Positions 9,722 through 18,736 of a stretch of 64,000 bases of DNA are shown here, one piece after another. Position numbers and translations under genes: made by a program. The DNA lies in assembly GCA_000531095.1 (NCBI GenBank), contig HG799465.1:181324-245323 (forward strand). Direction: 5' to 3'. Numbering within the stretch: position 1 is the stretch's first letter; the number at the start of each line of letters is the position of its first letter. The DNA comes from Gemmata massiliana (GTDB taxonomy: Bacteria > Planctomycetota > Planctomycetia > Gemmatales > Gemmataceae). The notes under the pieces are model-generated. The model saw nothing but the letters and a program-made list of their open reading frames with translations, made no database searches and was not told the origin of the DNA.

Positions 9722-10285
9722 TCAGGGCGTGAACAGGGGGCACCCGAACACGGGGGTGCTGGTGGGCGCGTCGCGCCCACCGATCCAGTCCAGAACCGCG
9801 GCGCGCCCCGGGCTCGCGCCCGCGCGCCCGCGGGCCACTGTCAGCCCGCCGCGAAACACGGTCCCGCCGGCCGGATCGGTCAGGACCGCGTGCCCCGACG
9901 TTTCGGCCCCGAACCGCCGCGCGGTCGTGCCGGCTTCATCGAGCCCGACTTCCGCACCGGGGATCCGGGTCGCGAGTCCCCACGATTCCCCGCGCTCCCA
10001 GCCCTCACGTGCGTCCTCTGGTCGGACGAACAAAATACGAACCAACAGGTCCGGCTCCACGCGGCCGATCTCGGCCACTTCACCCAGTGTCGCACGTGTG
10101 CACGGGCAGCGCGGGTGCACGAACACGGTCAGGCGCCAGCGCTCGGGAGCCGAGTCGTCGGGCGCGGACGATTGCGCGCCGACGGCCCCCGGGGTCGCGT
10201 CGTACCGTTCCCAGATCCAGAAACCGGTCAAGATCGCGGCGAGCCAGACGAACCCGATGAGCCAAACTTTTACATCGCGCGCCAA
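9722..10285 (-). CDS. Membrane-anchored thioredoxin-like protein (RedB-like)
   Basis: This protein of about 187 residues has one N-terminal membrane helix (VWLIGFVWLAAILTGFWIW). A periplasmic domain follows with FVHPRCPCTRATLGE, a CPC motif after a beta strand as in thioredoxin-like RedB proteins, and an ending FGCPL. The upstream frame is open to 10690 but has low-complexity composition. A TTG at 10285 is preceded by GGAGG with 7-base spacing, so I place the start there. The specific redox partner is unknown. The next gene upstream on the other strand is divergent. Confidence 0.7.
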   Translation of the reverse strand: MARDVKVWLIGFVWLAAILTGFWIWERYDATPGAVGAQSSAPDDSAPERWRLTVFVHPRCPCTRATLGEVAEIGRVEPDLLVRILFVRPEDAREGWERGESWGLATRIPGAEVGLDEAGTTARRFGAETSGHAVLTDPAGGTVFRGGLTVARGRAGASPGRAAVLDWIGGRDAPTSTPVFGCPLFTP

Positions 10286-10852
10286 GGCCGAACCTCCAAC
10301 CGCACACCACCCGGCGCGCCCGATCCCGGTCGCACGGAACCACTCGAACCCGAACCGCCCTTTTATGAGCCGTCCGGATTTCTGAAACGCTAGTTCATAC
10401 TGGGTATCACCCCAGACTAATTCGGTAGGTGGTGCCCGAATCCCGGGCACCCGCCCGCTGAAATTGCGCACGGCAGATGAGAACGCACCTGCGGCGCGAA
10501 TTGGGCGGTGGCCGAATTGAGCCCGGGCGCGAGAGCGGTTGTGGGACCGGGTGTAAGCCAGCTCGGAGGCACTGGGGACTGTCGCGCGATTTTTAAGCCG
10601 GCCCGGTAGCCCCGAGCGGCACCGGCGACGGCTCTTTTTGCGGACGAACGTCACGAATTTCCGCCGGTTCGCGCTCCGAGTGACGGGCACGATCCGGGAT
10701 TCCTATTTCACGCGAGACTTCATTCGGCCGTTTGAATAGGCTAGTGTGACTCGCGGCACAAGGATTCCGGTGACACGAAACGTCTCCCACGCCGGCTCCG
10801 TACAGCCCGTCACCTGAGCCGACTGCGTTACCTTTCTCCGGGATGCGCGGAC
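10286..10852. other. Divergent intergenic region
   Basis: About 570 bases lie between the RedB-like gene (minus) and the secreted-protein gene (plus). It holds two perfect hairpins described separately and an AT-richer stretch near 10725-10750 that may contain the promoter of the plus-strand operon. Long open frames crossing it look like GC-driven artefacts. No recognisable gene was found. Confidence 0.4.
10400..10451. promoter_or_regulatory. Two adjacent hairpins upstream of the RedB-like gene
   Basis: CTGGG (10400-10404) pairs with CCCAG (10411-10415), and GGTGCCCG (10431-10438) pairs perfectly with CGGGCACC (10444-10451) around a 5-base loop. They lie about 115-165 bases upstream of the RedB-like start and 400 bases upstream of the plus-strand operon. 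Neither is followed by a U-run. They may be operators or 5'-leader structures; function is not established. Confidence 0.35.
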
Positions 10853-13051
10853 ATGCACCACCTGCGGGTCAGCGGAATCGCCTTCGCCCTCGGCCTGTTG
10901 ATGTCCGCTCCCGAACCGGCGCTGGCTCAAGACGACCGTTCGCCGCTGCGCCTGGACGGGCTCTTTCCGGTCGGCGCCCGGACCTCGCTCACCGAAACGT
11001 GGGGCACGCTCCGGTTCGGGGTCGACAACTGGGGGCCGACCGCGCGCGAGGCCCGGGTCGTCGCCTTCTACCCCGACCGCCCCGACGTGCAGTACACCCG
11101 GGACGTGTGGGTACCCGGCAACTCTCGGCTCAGTTCCTGGCTCACCATCGGCCCGCCCCCGGCGCAGAACTTCCAACTCCGGCGGGACATCGGCTATCGC
11201 CTGTACGAGCGCGTCGACGGGGAGTTCCGCCCGGTCGCGTCGCGCGACCCGGAGCGCCTCGTTACGCGGGCCGTGCCCTACCGCCCGCGCGAGCCGAGTA
11301 CGGCGGTGTACCTGGACGCGCCCGAAGACCCGGACAGCCCGGAATCCGTGAGCACGAAAGGCTCGGCCGCCGCTCAAGCGGTGCTGTTCGCGCGCACGTT
11401 CCGCCACGCGCGGGGGTTATCGGAAGCGGTCTCGGTCGTTCTCGACCGCCAGCTCCCGCCGACCATCGAGGCGTTCGACGGGATCGACCAGTTCGTGCTC
11501 GCCGGGAACCGGCTGACCGCGGACCCGGCCGCGGCCCGCACCCTGCGCCACTGGGTGCTCCAGGGCGGTACGCTGTGGGTCCTGCTCGACCGCGTGGACC
11601 CGGCCGTGCTCGCGCCGGTCCTCGGCGAGGCCCTCCGGTTCGAGGTGGTCGGGCGCACGGGCGTCACCGACCTGCGGCTCCGCCCGCCCGCCGAGCGCCT
11701 CGACCAGACCGACCGGCGCGAGTTCGAGCAGCCCGTCGATCTGGTCCGCGTGCAGCTCTCCGGGTCGGAAACGGTGCTCTACGAGGCGAACGGCTGGCCC
11801 GCCGCGTTCAGCCAACCGGTCGGGCGCGGGCGCGTCGCGTTCGCCACGCTGGACGGGCGCGGGCTGTTCGGCCCGCTGCTGGCGCTCGCCACCGCCGGCG
11901 TTTTCGTCGCCGCCGGGGTCGCGTCCCGGCGCGCCGTCCCGCCGACCGCGGCGTCCGTGGCCCTGGTGGAGGTCACGCCCGAGAGCGGCGAGTCGTCGTG
12001 GCGCGGGATGTTCGCGGTGTACAGCCCGGAGTCCGGGGGGCTCCAAGTCGGAACGGACCGCGGCGGGTCGGTCGAACTCGACTCGACCGGCCTGGACGGG
12101 CAGACCCGGCAGCGCGTTCAGACGGACTTCGACGCCTGGCACTGGGAGAACCTCGCGTTCCCCGCGGGCGTGCGGGCGGGGCCGTTCCGGTCCACGAACC
12201 GCACCGGGGCCGGCGCCACGGGGCGCTTCGGACCGAACGGTCTGGACGGCAAATTGGCGCTCGGAACACTCAAGAACCCGGCCGACGCGGTGCTCTTCAC
12301 CCGAGCGGGCGCGGCACTGACCGTGCGCCTCGAACCCGACGGGGCGTTCCGGGCCACCTCGAACGACGTACTGCCCGCCGACCAGTACCTCTCCGGGAGC
12401 GTCCTGACCGACCGCCAACAGCGGCGCCAGGACGTGTACCGGAAGCTCCTGGCGCGCCAGAACTCGGCCCCCCTACACGACCGTTTGTACGTGTGGGCTG
12501 ACGCGGACGACGTTCCGTTCACGGTCGACGGGGCGAAGCGAACGGTCGGGTCGGCACTGCTCTCGCTCCCGATCGAGTTCGCGCCCCGGCGGGGGGGCGA
12601 GCTGGTGACGATCCCCCACGGGTTCGTCACCCACGCCGCGATGATCGACGGGCGCCCCCGGCGCCCGATGCTGGAGCACTCCGAATCGGCCCAGGTCCAA
12701 CTGCGGTTCCAGTTACCACCGTCCGCGCTCCCGCTCGCGCTGGAGCGGGTGGTCCTCATCGCCCGGGTCCACGCCCCGGCGCGCAAGTTCTCGGTGGCCG
12801 CCCCCGGGGACGGGAAACCGGTCCCACTGTTCGACGCGACCGACTCGAACGGGCCGGTCCGGATCGAGATCACCGACCCGCGGGCGCTCCGACTGGACCC
12901 GGCCGGCGGGCTGCTCCTGGACCTGGCCGTCAGCGAGCGGCTCGGCCCCGACGGGCGCCCGAACCCCATCCGCACGACCGACATCGAGCAGGCGCGGTGG
13001 CACATCGAGGGGCTCGGGCTCGAAATCGTGGGGCGGGCGGGGAACCCGTAA
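10853..13051 (+). CDS. Secreted or membrane protein of unknown function, first gene of an ABC-transporter operon
   Basis: The 732-residue product starts with a signal peptide (MHHLRVSGIAFALGLLMSAP, cleavage probably after EPALA). A beta-rich extracytoplasmic region follows, and a hydrophobic segment near residues 343-363 (LLALATAGVFVAAGVAS) is probably a membrane helix. The rest is again extracytoplasmic in character. I do not recognise a catalytic motif. The position directly before an ABC ATPase and an ABC-2 permease resembles the secreted partners of GldG-like ABC systems. It sits 26 bases upstream of the ATPase start. The role is inferred from context only. Confidence 0.75.
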   Translation: MHHLRVSGIAFALGLLMSAPEPALAQDDRSPLRLDGLFPVGARTSLTETWGTLRFGVDNWGPTAREARVVAFYPDRPDVQYTRDVWVPGNSRLSSWLTIGPPPAQNFQLRRDIGYRLYERVDGEFRPVASRDPERLVTRAVPYRPREPSTAVYLDAPEDPDSPESVSTKGSAAAQAVLFARTFRHARGLSEAVSVVLDRQLPPTIEAFDGIDQFVLAGNRLTADPAAARTLRHWVLQGGTLWVLLDRVDPAVLAPVLGEALRFEVVGRTGVTDLRLRPPAERLDQTDRREFEQPVDLVRVQLSGSETVLYEANGWPAAFSQPVGRGRVAFATLDGRGLFGPLLALATAGVFVAAGVASRRAVPPTAASVALVEVTPESGESSWRGMFAVYSPESGGLQVGTDRGGSVELDSTGLDGQTRQRVQTDFDAWHWENLAFPAGVRAGPFRSTNRTGAGATGRFGPNGLDGKLALGTLKNPADAVLFTRAGAALTVRLEPDGAFRATSNDVLPADQYLSGSVLTDRQQRRQDVYRKLLARQNSAPLHDRLYVWADADDVPFTVDGAKRTVGSALLSLPIEFAPRRGGELVTIPHGFVTHAAMIDGRPRRPMLEHSESAQVQLRFQLPPSALPLALERVVLIARVHAPARKFSVAAPGDGKPVPLFDATDSNGPVRIEITDPRALRLDPAGGLLLDLAVSERLGPDGRPNPIRTTDIEQARWHIEGLGLEIVGRAGNP

Positions 13052-13309
13052 CCGGTATCGCTCAACGGGAGAACGCGATGGGAACGGACGGACCGATTGT
13101 CGAAGTGCGCGACCTGACGAAGAAGTACGGCCGGTTCGTGGCCCTGGACGGGCTGACGCTCTCCGTCGGGCGCGGGCAGATCCTCGGGTTCATCGGGCCC
13201 AACGGGGCCGGCAAAACGACCGCCATCAAGATCCTCGTCGGGCTGTCCCGGCCCACGGCCGGTAGCGCGACGGTGGCCGGCGTCGATTGCGTCGCGCGCC
13301 CGCGCCAAG

Positions 13310-13311
13310 TT
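13310..13311 (+). other. Probable one-base insertion (frameshift) in the ABC ATPase gene
   Basis: Reading CAAGTTGAAG with one T removed gives the conserved QVKRLIGYMPD sequence of ABC-2 ATPases. With both T bases the frame goes into unrelated sequence. The site lies about 100 bases from the linker, in what looks like a low-quality part of the assembly. Confidence 0.7.
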
Positions 13312-13408
13312 GAAGCGGCTGATCGGCTACATGCCCGACACGTTCGGCTCCTACGACAACATGCGGGTCAACGAGTACCTCGACTTCTTCGGCGCGGCGT
13401 TCGGGATC

Positions 13409-13449
13409 CGTAATAACTTCGTATAGCATACATATACGAAGTTATACGA
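13409..13449 (+). other. loxP-type linker, probably a 454 Titanium paired-end adaptor left in the assembly
   Basis: Bases 13413-13425 are the 13-base loxP arm ATAACTTCGTATA, 13426-13433 the spacer GCATACAT, and 13434-13445 the opposite arm lacking its first T (12 of 13 bases). The outer flanks CGTA (left) and ACGA (right) are, from memory, those of the Roche/454 Titanium paired-end linker, of which this would be 41 of 42 bases. It interrupts a conserved coding sequence in AT-rich letters unlike the surrounding DNA. A genuine Cre site or engineered insertion is the alternative explanation. Confidence 0.92.
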
Positions 13450-14067
13450 ACTGGCCCGGTGCCCGCAGTTCCGGGACCTGTTCGTCGAGAGCCTCAGCCA
13501 CGGGATGAAGCAGCGCGTCGCGCTCGCCCGCACCCTGCTCCACGACCCGGTGGCCCTGATCCTCGACGAACCGGCCAACGGGCTGGACCCGCCCGCCCGG
13601 ATCGAGATGCGGCACCTGCTGCTCGACCTGGCGGCGCGCGGGAAGACGCTGATCGTGACCAGCCACATCCTCCCCGAACTCGCGCGGATCTGCGACCGCG
13701 TGGCGATCATCGCGCGCGGGCGGCTCCGCGCGTCCGGCACGCTCGAAGAGGTCGCCCGGCAGCTCAGCCCGCTGCGCACCATCGAAGTGCTGCTGACACG
13801 GGCAACCGATCTCACCAAAACGGAAGGCATCGTCCGCGGGCACGCGGCCCCCGGCTCCGAGATCGAGGCATCGGAGCCGGAACTGGCCGTCCGGTTCCGC
13901 ACGGCCAACAGCGAGAGCGAACTCGCCGGGTTGCTGACGCAGTTGGTTAGTGCCGGGGTCGGGGTCGCACAGTTCCGGGAAGTGCAGACCGACCTGGAAG
14001 AAGCGTTCATGACCGCGGCGCGCGAGGGCGACGCCGAGGTCGCGGCGGGCACGGGGGGGGAAACGTC

Positions 14068-15723
14068 GTGAACCCGATCGTCCGCCGCGAACTACTCGAT
14101 TTGCTCCGCGCGCGGGGCACGGTCGTGATCCTGGTCGGCTGCGCGCTGGTTACGGGAATACTCGTCCTGACCCACTGGCCCGCGGGCGGCGTGGGCGACC
14201 TCGGTGGGAGCGCGGCGCTCGGCGTCCTGCGCGCCCTGGGGTACGGGTTGCTGACCGGTCTGTTGCTCGTCCTGCCGGCGTTCCCGGCGTCCGCCATCGT
14301 GCGCGAGCGCATGCGAGGGACGCTGGCGCTGCTGCTGAACTCGCCGATGACGCCGTCGGCGATCTACGCCGGCAAACTCGGCGGGATTCTGGGCTTCACC
14401 GCGATCCTGTTGCTACTCACGGTCCCCGGCGCGGCCGCGAGTTACGCCCTGGGCGGGTCCACCGTGACCGGCGGCGTGGGGCTACTTTACGCGGTGCTCG
14501 CAGCTCTCGCGGTGCAGATCGCGACCATCGGACTGTTCGTGAGCGGCCGGGCACAGGGAACCGACAGCGCCCTGCGCACTACTTACGGGGTGGTGCTGAC
14601 GCTGACCGTTCTGCCACTCACGGCCCACTGGCTTTTGCCGCGGGACAACCCGGTTCTGGCGGGTCTCGCGGCGTGGCTCGGGTGCCTGTCCCCGGTCCCG
14701 GCCGTGTTGGAAGTGGTCGGGCACGGGCGGGTCGGGCTACCGGGCGAGAGCTACGGCGGCGGGGCCGTTACCCGGTACGTGTGTCTGGCCCTGGCGATTA
14801 GCAGCCTGCTCGCAGGTGCGGCGATCCGCTCACTGGGCCGGGTTCCGCTCGACCGCGCGCGGGCCGCGGGCGTGATGACCAACGACCGGTCCGCGGGCGC
14901 GCGAGCCGTGCGCCGGGTGCTGTTCCTCGTGGACCCGAACCGGCGCTCACGCGGGACGAGTCGGCTCGTCAACCCGGTGCTCGTGAAGGAACTGCGCACC
15001 CGGCGGTTCGGGCGCGCGCACTGGACCCTGCGCTTGCTCGCGGGGACCGCGGTCCTTTCGCTGGCACTGAGTTACATTGCGGCCTCGGGCGCCCTCGGCT
15101 GGGGCACGGAGGTGATCGGCGGCGCGCTCGTTCTGATGCAGTCCGCGCTCCTCGTGCTGTTCGTCCCGAGTCTCTCGGCCGGCCTCATTAGCGCCGAGCG
15201 CGAGGGGGGCACCTGGCAACTGCTGCGCACGACACCGCTCTCCGCGGGCGCGATCCTGCGCGGGAAGCTGATGAGCGCCGTGTGGCCGGTGCTGCTCCTG
15301 CTCTGCGCCACGATGCCGGGGTACGTCGTCCTCGCGACCGTACAGCCCGAGACCGCGTCCCAGATCGGGCGCGTGCTGGCCTGTTTGGGTTCGATGGCCG
15401 TGTTCGCGGTAATGGTGGGCGCGGTCGCGAGCAGCCTGTTCCGCTCCACCGCCGCCGCGACCGCCGCGTCGTACCTGGTGCTCGCGCTGGTCTGCATCGC
15501 GCCGCTCCTGGTCTGGCTCGGCCGGGAAGCGCCGTTCAGCCACCGGGCCGTCGAGGTCGTGCTGATGATCGACCCGGTGGCCGCGGCCCTGAGCGCGGCG
15601 AACACGCCCGGGTTCTCGCGCTACGACCTGCTGCCGTTCAACTGGTGGGTGATCGGCGGCACCAGCCTCGTCCTGTTCCTGGTTCTGATCGTTCGCACCC
15701 GGCGCCTGTACCGACCGGACTAG
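14068..15723 (+). CDS. ABC-2 type transporter permease, two fused membrane halves
   Basis: This 551-residue integral membrane protein has about twelve hydrophobic segments in two similar halves (roughly 1-260 and 300-551). Each half opens with a conserved start of the ABC-2 permease type: NPIVRRELLDLLRARGTVV and NPVLVKELRTRRFGRAHW. The segment AIVRERMRGTLALLLNSPM matches the characteristic E-x-GT-x2-LL region after the third helix, and the second half has ISAEREGGTWQLLRTTPLS. The GTG start overlaps the ATPase stop by four bases, so translation is coupled. Together with the ATPase it would export or process an unknown substrate. Confidence 0.9.
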   Translation: MNPIVRRELLDLLRARGTVVILVGCALVTGILVLTHWPAGGVGDLGGSAALGVLRALGYGLLTGLLLVLPAFPASAIVRERMRGTLALLLNSPMTPSAIYAGKLGGILGFTAILLLLTVPGAAASYALGGSTVTGGVGLLYAVLAALAVQIATIGLFVSGRAQGTDSALRTTYGVVLTLTVLPLTAHWLLPRDNPVLAGLAAWLGCLSPVPAVLEVVGHGRVGLPGESYGGGAVTRYVCLALAISSLLAGAAIRSLGRVPLDRARAAGVMTNDRSAGARAVRRVLFLVDPNRRSRGTSRLVNPVLVKELRTRRFGRAHWTLRLLAGTAVLSLALSYIAASGALGWGTEVIGGALVLMQSALLVLFVPSLSAGLISAEREGGTWQLLRTTPLSAGAILRGKLMSAVWPVLLLLCATMPGYVVLATVQPETASQIGRVLACLGSMAVFAVMVGAVASSLFRSTAAATAASYLVLALVCIAPLLVWLGREAPFSHRAVEVVLMIDPVAAALSAANTPGFSRYDLLPFNWWVIGGTSLVLFLVLIVRTRRLYRPD

Positions 15724-15744
15724 ACACAGGTTTCGGAGATCACC

Positions 15745-17544
15745 GTGCCCCGGATCACCACGAACCGCTCCCTCGCCCTCGTGCTCGCCGTCCTCGCGAG
15801 CACGACCGGGGTCGCGCGCGGCGAAGACCTGGATTCGGTCATGTACCGCGACCCGGAAGTTCCGGTCGCGAAAGTGGTTAAGGTCTACCCCAAGGAACTG
15901 ATCCCCCTCTGGTCGACGGCCCTCGAGCGCCCCGACCGGGAATCCCCGGGTCAGGCCGCGCTCGCGATCGCCACGGCCCACGAGGGCGGGATGACCGGTC
16001 TGGCGGTCACGGTGCCCGCGCTGATTCGGCTCCTCGAGCGCCCCGACCCGTACCCGACCGTGGTGTCGTCCGCGGTCCGGGCGCTGGTCGCGCTCGACGC
16101 GCGTGACGCGGCCCCCACGTTCCTGCGGCTCGCCAAAACGGGTGATCCGGACGTGCGCGAGTCCGTCGAACTGGCGCTGGCCCGGTGGGACCACAAGCCC
16201 GCACGCGACCTCTGGATCGAGCGCATCGGCCAACCGGCTCCGCACGGGCGGAGCACCCTGCTCGCGGCCCGGTGCCTCGGAACCGTTCGCGACGACCGCG
16301 CGGCCACGAGGCTCCGCGAACTCGCACTGGCCACCGACACCCTTCCCCCGCTCCGCCTCGCCGCGGCCCGCGCGCTGGGCGAGATCCGCCGATCGGGGTC
16401 CGAAGCGGACGCCGCGCAATTGGCCGGCGACATTACCCCGCGCGGGGTAACCGGGCGCCTCGTCGGGGCCGCGCTCCTCCGGCGGCACGAGGGGGACGAA
16501 ACGGTCCGGTTGCTCCAGAAGTTTACCCAGGACAAGGAACCGGCGGTGGCGGCGCTCGCCGTCGTGCGCCTGTCCGAACTCGGCACCAAACACGTTCTCC
16601 CGGTCCTGACCGCGGCCCTCGCCAGCCCGGACGCCGAGGTGCGCGTGCACGGCGTGGAGGCCATGTTCCGCAACCCGTCGGACAGCTACGTCCGGGAACT
16701 GGCGCGGGTGCTCAACGACCCGCACCCGGACGTCCGCGTGCGCGCCCGTAAGTGCCTCCGCGAACTGGCCGAAACGCCCCGGCGCGAACTCGTCATCGAG
16801 CGCGGTGTTGCCGCGCTGGGCGGGAACTGGCGCGGGCAGGAACAGGCCGCGATCCTGCTCGGGCAACTGGTTCACAAGCCCGCGTCCGGGCGCCTGGTGG
16901 AACTGCTGAAAGCGAACCGCCCCGAGGTGTTCGTGGCGGCGGCCTGGGGGTTGCGGCAACTGGCGGTGCCCGAAACGCTCCCGAACGTGTTGGAGCACGT
17001 CCGCAAGCGCCACGCGGAAATACTCCTGCAGGGAACGAACATAAACACTCTGGCGTTCCCGTCCGACGCCCTGGACCAACAACTGTCCCACCTCATCCAG
17101 TTCCTCGGCCAGGCGCGGTACCGGGAAGCCGACGCCGCGCTCCGGGCGATCGTCCCGCGCATCCTCAAACCGGGCATGCCCCCGGGGTTCACCCCCGTCG
17201 GCCCGTTGGCGCGTGCCGCGGCGATTTGGGCCCTCGGGTTGTTCCACGAGGGCAAACCGGACGACAAACTCGTCACCGTGATCGAGAGCCGACTCACCGG
17301 GGACGGGATGTTCGGGCGCGACGACGAGCGCGTCCGGCGCATGTCGGCGCTGGCGCTGGGGCGGATGGGGGCGAAGCAGTCGATCGAAGCGCTCCGCAGC
17401 AATTCCGAGGACAAGGCCCCTTCAACGAGTACCGTGCCGAACGCCTGCCGGTGGGCGCTCAACCGCTTGACCGGCGAACCGATCCCGCCCCCGGGCACGA
17501 TCGAAGCGGTCCAACGGGACTGGTTCCTGGTTCCCCTCAAGTGA
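15745..17544 (+). CDS. Secreted HEAT-repeat protein
   Basis: The 599-residue product has a signal peptide (NRSLALVLAVLASTTGVARG) and then many degenerate HEAT/PBS-type helical repeats, for example ALVALDARDAAPTFLRLAK and AARALGEIRRSG. Such repeats form protein-binding solenoids, so this is probably a periplasmic scaffold. GTG at 15745 follows GGAG with 6-base spacing and lies 21 bases after the permease stop, so it is the last gene of the ABC operon. No catalytic motif was seen. Confidence 0.8.
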   Translation: MPRITTNRSLALVLAVLASTTGVARGEDLDSVMYRDPEVPVAKVVKVYPKELIPLWSTALERPDRESPGQAALAIATAHEGGMTGLAVTVPALIRLLERPDPYPTVVSSAVRALVALDARDAAPTFLRLAKTGDPDVRESVELALARWDHKPARDLWIERIGQPAPHGRSTLLAARCLGTVRDDRAATRLRELALATDTLPPLRLAAARALGEIRRSGSEADAAQLAGDITPRGVTGRLVGAALLRRHEGDETVRLLQKFTQDKEPAVAALAVVRLSELGTKHVLPVLTAALASPDAEVRVHGVEAMFRNPSDSYVRELARVLNDPHPDVRVRARKCLRELAETPRRELVIERGVAALGGNWRGQEQAAILLGQLVHKPASGRLVELLKANRPEVFVAAAWGLRQLAVPETLPNVLEHVRKRHAEILLQGTNINTLAFPSDALDQQLSHLIQFLGQARYREADAALRAIVPRILKPGMPPGFTPVGPLARAAAIWALGLFHEGKPDDKLVTVIESRLTGDGMFGRDDERVRRMSALALGRMGAKQSIEALRSNSEDKAPSTSTVPNACRWALNRLTGEPIPPPGTIEAVQRDWFLVPLK

Positions 17545-17555
17545 CCCGTGGGCTG

Positions 17556-17585
17556 TTGACCGAGCGGGCGATTGGCGCCGGTCAA
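17556..17585. terminator. Candidate bidirectional terminator hairpin
   Basis: TTGACCG (17556-17562) pairs with CGGTCAA (17579-17585) in the short gap between two convergent genes; the right arm touches the stop codon of the TPP-decarboxylase beta gene. The stem is only 7 bp, the loop is 16 bases and there is no U-run, so support is weak. Confidence 0.3.
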
Positions 17586-18145
17586 GCGCCCAGCGCGGAT
17601 CGTAGTCGCGCGATCTGGTCGGCCATCGGGCGCGGGGCGGAGGGCGTCGGCTTCCCGATCTCGCCTTGTACTTTCAGGCGAACAAACACCGGGCCGCTCC
17701 CGGTAACCGCCTCCGGCGCGACCGCGGCCCATTCCTCGCTCGTGGCGCACGCATAAACGCGCCCGATGCCCGCGGCGGTGGCGAGCGCGGCGAAGTCCGT
17801 GCGGCTCGCGTTCGCCACCGCCTGACCGCCGGTCACCTCGTAAAGTCCGTTGTCAATGAGCACGATATAAAGCGGGACCGGGAACTGGGCCGCCGTCACG
17901 AGGCAGCCGAGGTTCATGAGCAGCCCGCCGTCCCCGGTGAGCACGATCACCCCGCGCCCCGGTCGCGCGAAGCACAGCCCGAGTCCGAGCGGGACCGCTT
18001 GCCCCATGCTCGACGGCAGGTAATGGAAATCGAGCGGCGAATCGGACAGTTGGGGCCAGATCGCGACCGAACCCATCGTCGTCACAACGATCTGTTCGCC
18101 CCGAACTTGGGCCAGCACTTCGAGGGCGGCGCGGTGGGTCATCAT
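17582..18145 (-). CDS. TPP-dependent decarboxylase, TPP-binding (beta) subunit, sulfopyruvate/phosphonopyruvate type
   Basis: This 187-residue subunit has the thiamine pyrophosphate signature GDGGLLMNLGCL...DNGLYEVTGGQ, which places the cofactor Mg site at GDG and the Asn downstream. Length and architecture match the ComE subunit of sulfopyruvate decarboxylase or the C-terminal half of phosphonopyruvate decarboxylase. The upstream gene encodes the matching alpha half, and its TAA lies 5 bases before this ATG, so the two act as one enzyme. GGAG sits 9 bases before the start. The substrate (a 3-substituted pyruvate) cannot be settled from sequence alone, and no phosphonate or coenzyme M genes are adjacent. 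Confidence 0.85.
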   Translation of the reverse strand: MMTHRAALEVLAQVRGEQIVVTTMGSVAIWPQLSDSPLDFHYLPSSMGQAVPLGLGLCFARPGRGVIVLTGDGGLLMNLGCLVTAAQFPVPLYIVLIDNGLYEVTGGQAVANASRTDFAALATAAGIGRVYACATSEEWAAVAPEAVTGSGPVFVRLKVQGEIGKPTPSAPRPMADQIARLRSALGA

Positions 18146-18150
18146 GGTGC

Positions 18151-18632
18151 TTACTCCGCCCAGAGGATCGCGGCCGGGTCGGTTGATCGACCAGAGCTTT
18201 TAGCGCGCCGGTCAGTTCCAGGGCGCTCGCCTCCGCCGGGTCGAAGCGCGTGTGGGGCAGTTCCCACGCTTCGACCAGTTTCGTGGCGAAGTGCGGGCAG
18301 TTGTCGCCGCTCTTGCCGGTCCGGGCAACTCGTTCGCTCCGCACACCGATAATAAGTTTGAGCGGCAGCTTCAGATCGTGGGCCACGTTGCGCACCGCGT
18401 CGCCCGCCTCGAAGAACCCGGTGCACTGGACCGCGACGAGCGGCCGCGCGCCGCCGAGTATCAGCCCCGCCGCCAGTGCCACCGCCTCCCCCTCGCGGCA
18501 CACGCGGACCGGCGCCAGATGCGAGTTCCGGAGCGCGGGTTCCCACGTCCCCAGGTGACTGTCGGGAATCCACACGAGGTGGGTAAAGCCCACGGCTTCG
18601 AGGGCCGATACGACTTCATTAGGGCCGAGCAT
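18151..18632 (-). pseudogene. TPP-dependent decarboxylase, alpha subunit (ComD-like), frameshifted near its end
   Basis: The protein begins MLGPNEVVSALEAVGFTHLV, followed by CREGEAVALAAG, with the Glu expected to activate TPP in the partner subunit. The frame is good through ALKALVDQP and then fails. Moving one base restores DPAAILWAE and a TAA at 18151-18153, just before the beta-subunit start. One extra base in the GG or TT pairs at 18181-18184 would restore a normal product of about 160 residues. Left uncorrected, the frame runs 300 bases into the beta gene with nonsense composition. GGGGAG precedes the ATG at 18632. A sequencing error is more likely than real inactivation. Confidence 0.75.
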
Positions 18633-18736
18633 AACGGGCCTCTCCCCTTCCCCGGTCCCGTGGGCGCGTAAGACGGGACGCGGACACCACGAATAATACC
18701 CAGAAGCGGGCCGCGTGTAATCTCTTTGAGGGCCGA

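Larger units (their letters stand above)
13078..14071 (+). pseudogene. ABC transporter ATP-binding protein, broken by a frameshift and an embedded sequencing linker
   Basis: This gene encodes the ATPase of an ABC-2 type exporter. Walker A is GPNGAGKTT; the signature is degenerate (SLSHGMKQR); Walker B is ALILDEPANGLDP; the switch His is in IVTSHILPE. ATG at 13078 follows CGGGAG. The frame from 13078 fails near 13310, where removing one T of the TT pair restores RQVKRLIGYMPD. The restored frame runs to FFGAAFGI and then enters the loxP-like linker at 13409-13449, which carries an in-frame TAG at 13424-13426. Past the linker the same frame resumes as ELARCPQFRDLF and runs to the stop at 14069-14071. 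That stop overlaps the GTG start of the permease. In the organism the gene is very probably intact; some bases at the linker may be missing. Confidence 0.85.

Noticed and set aside
13409-13449. A genuine Cre/loxP recombination site
   Set aside because: The flanking bases match a sequencing linker, one arm lacks a base, no recombinase gene is near, and it destroys a conserved gene; an artefact is simpler.
17853-18150. Extension of the decarboxylase alpha frame into the beta gene
   Set aside because: The sequence after the frameshift is nonsense; a proper stop in the corrected frame lies just before the beta start.
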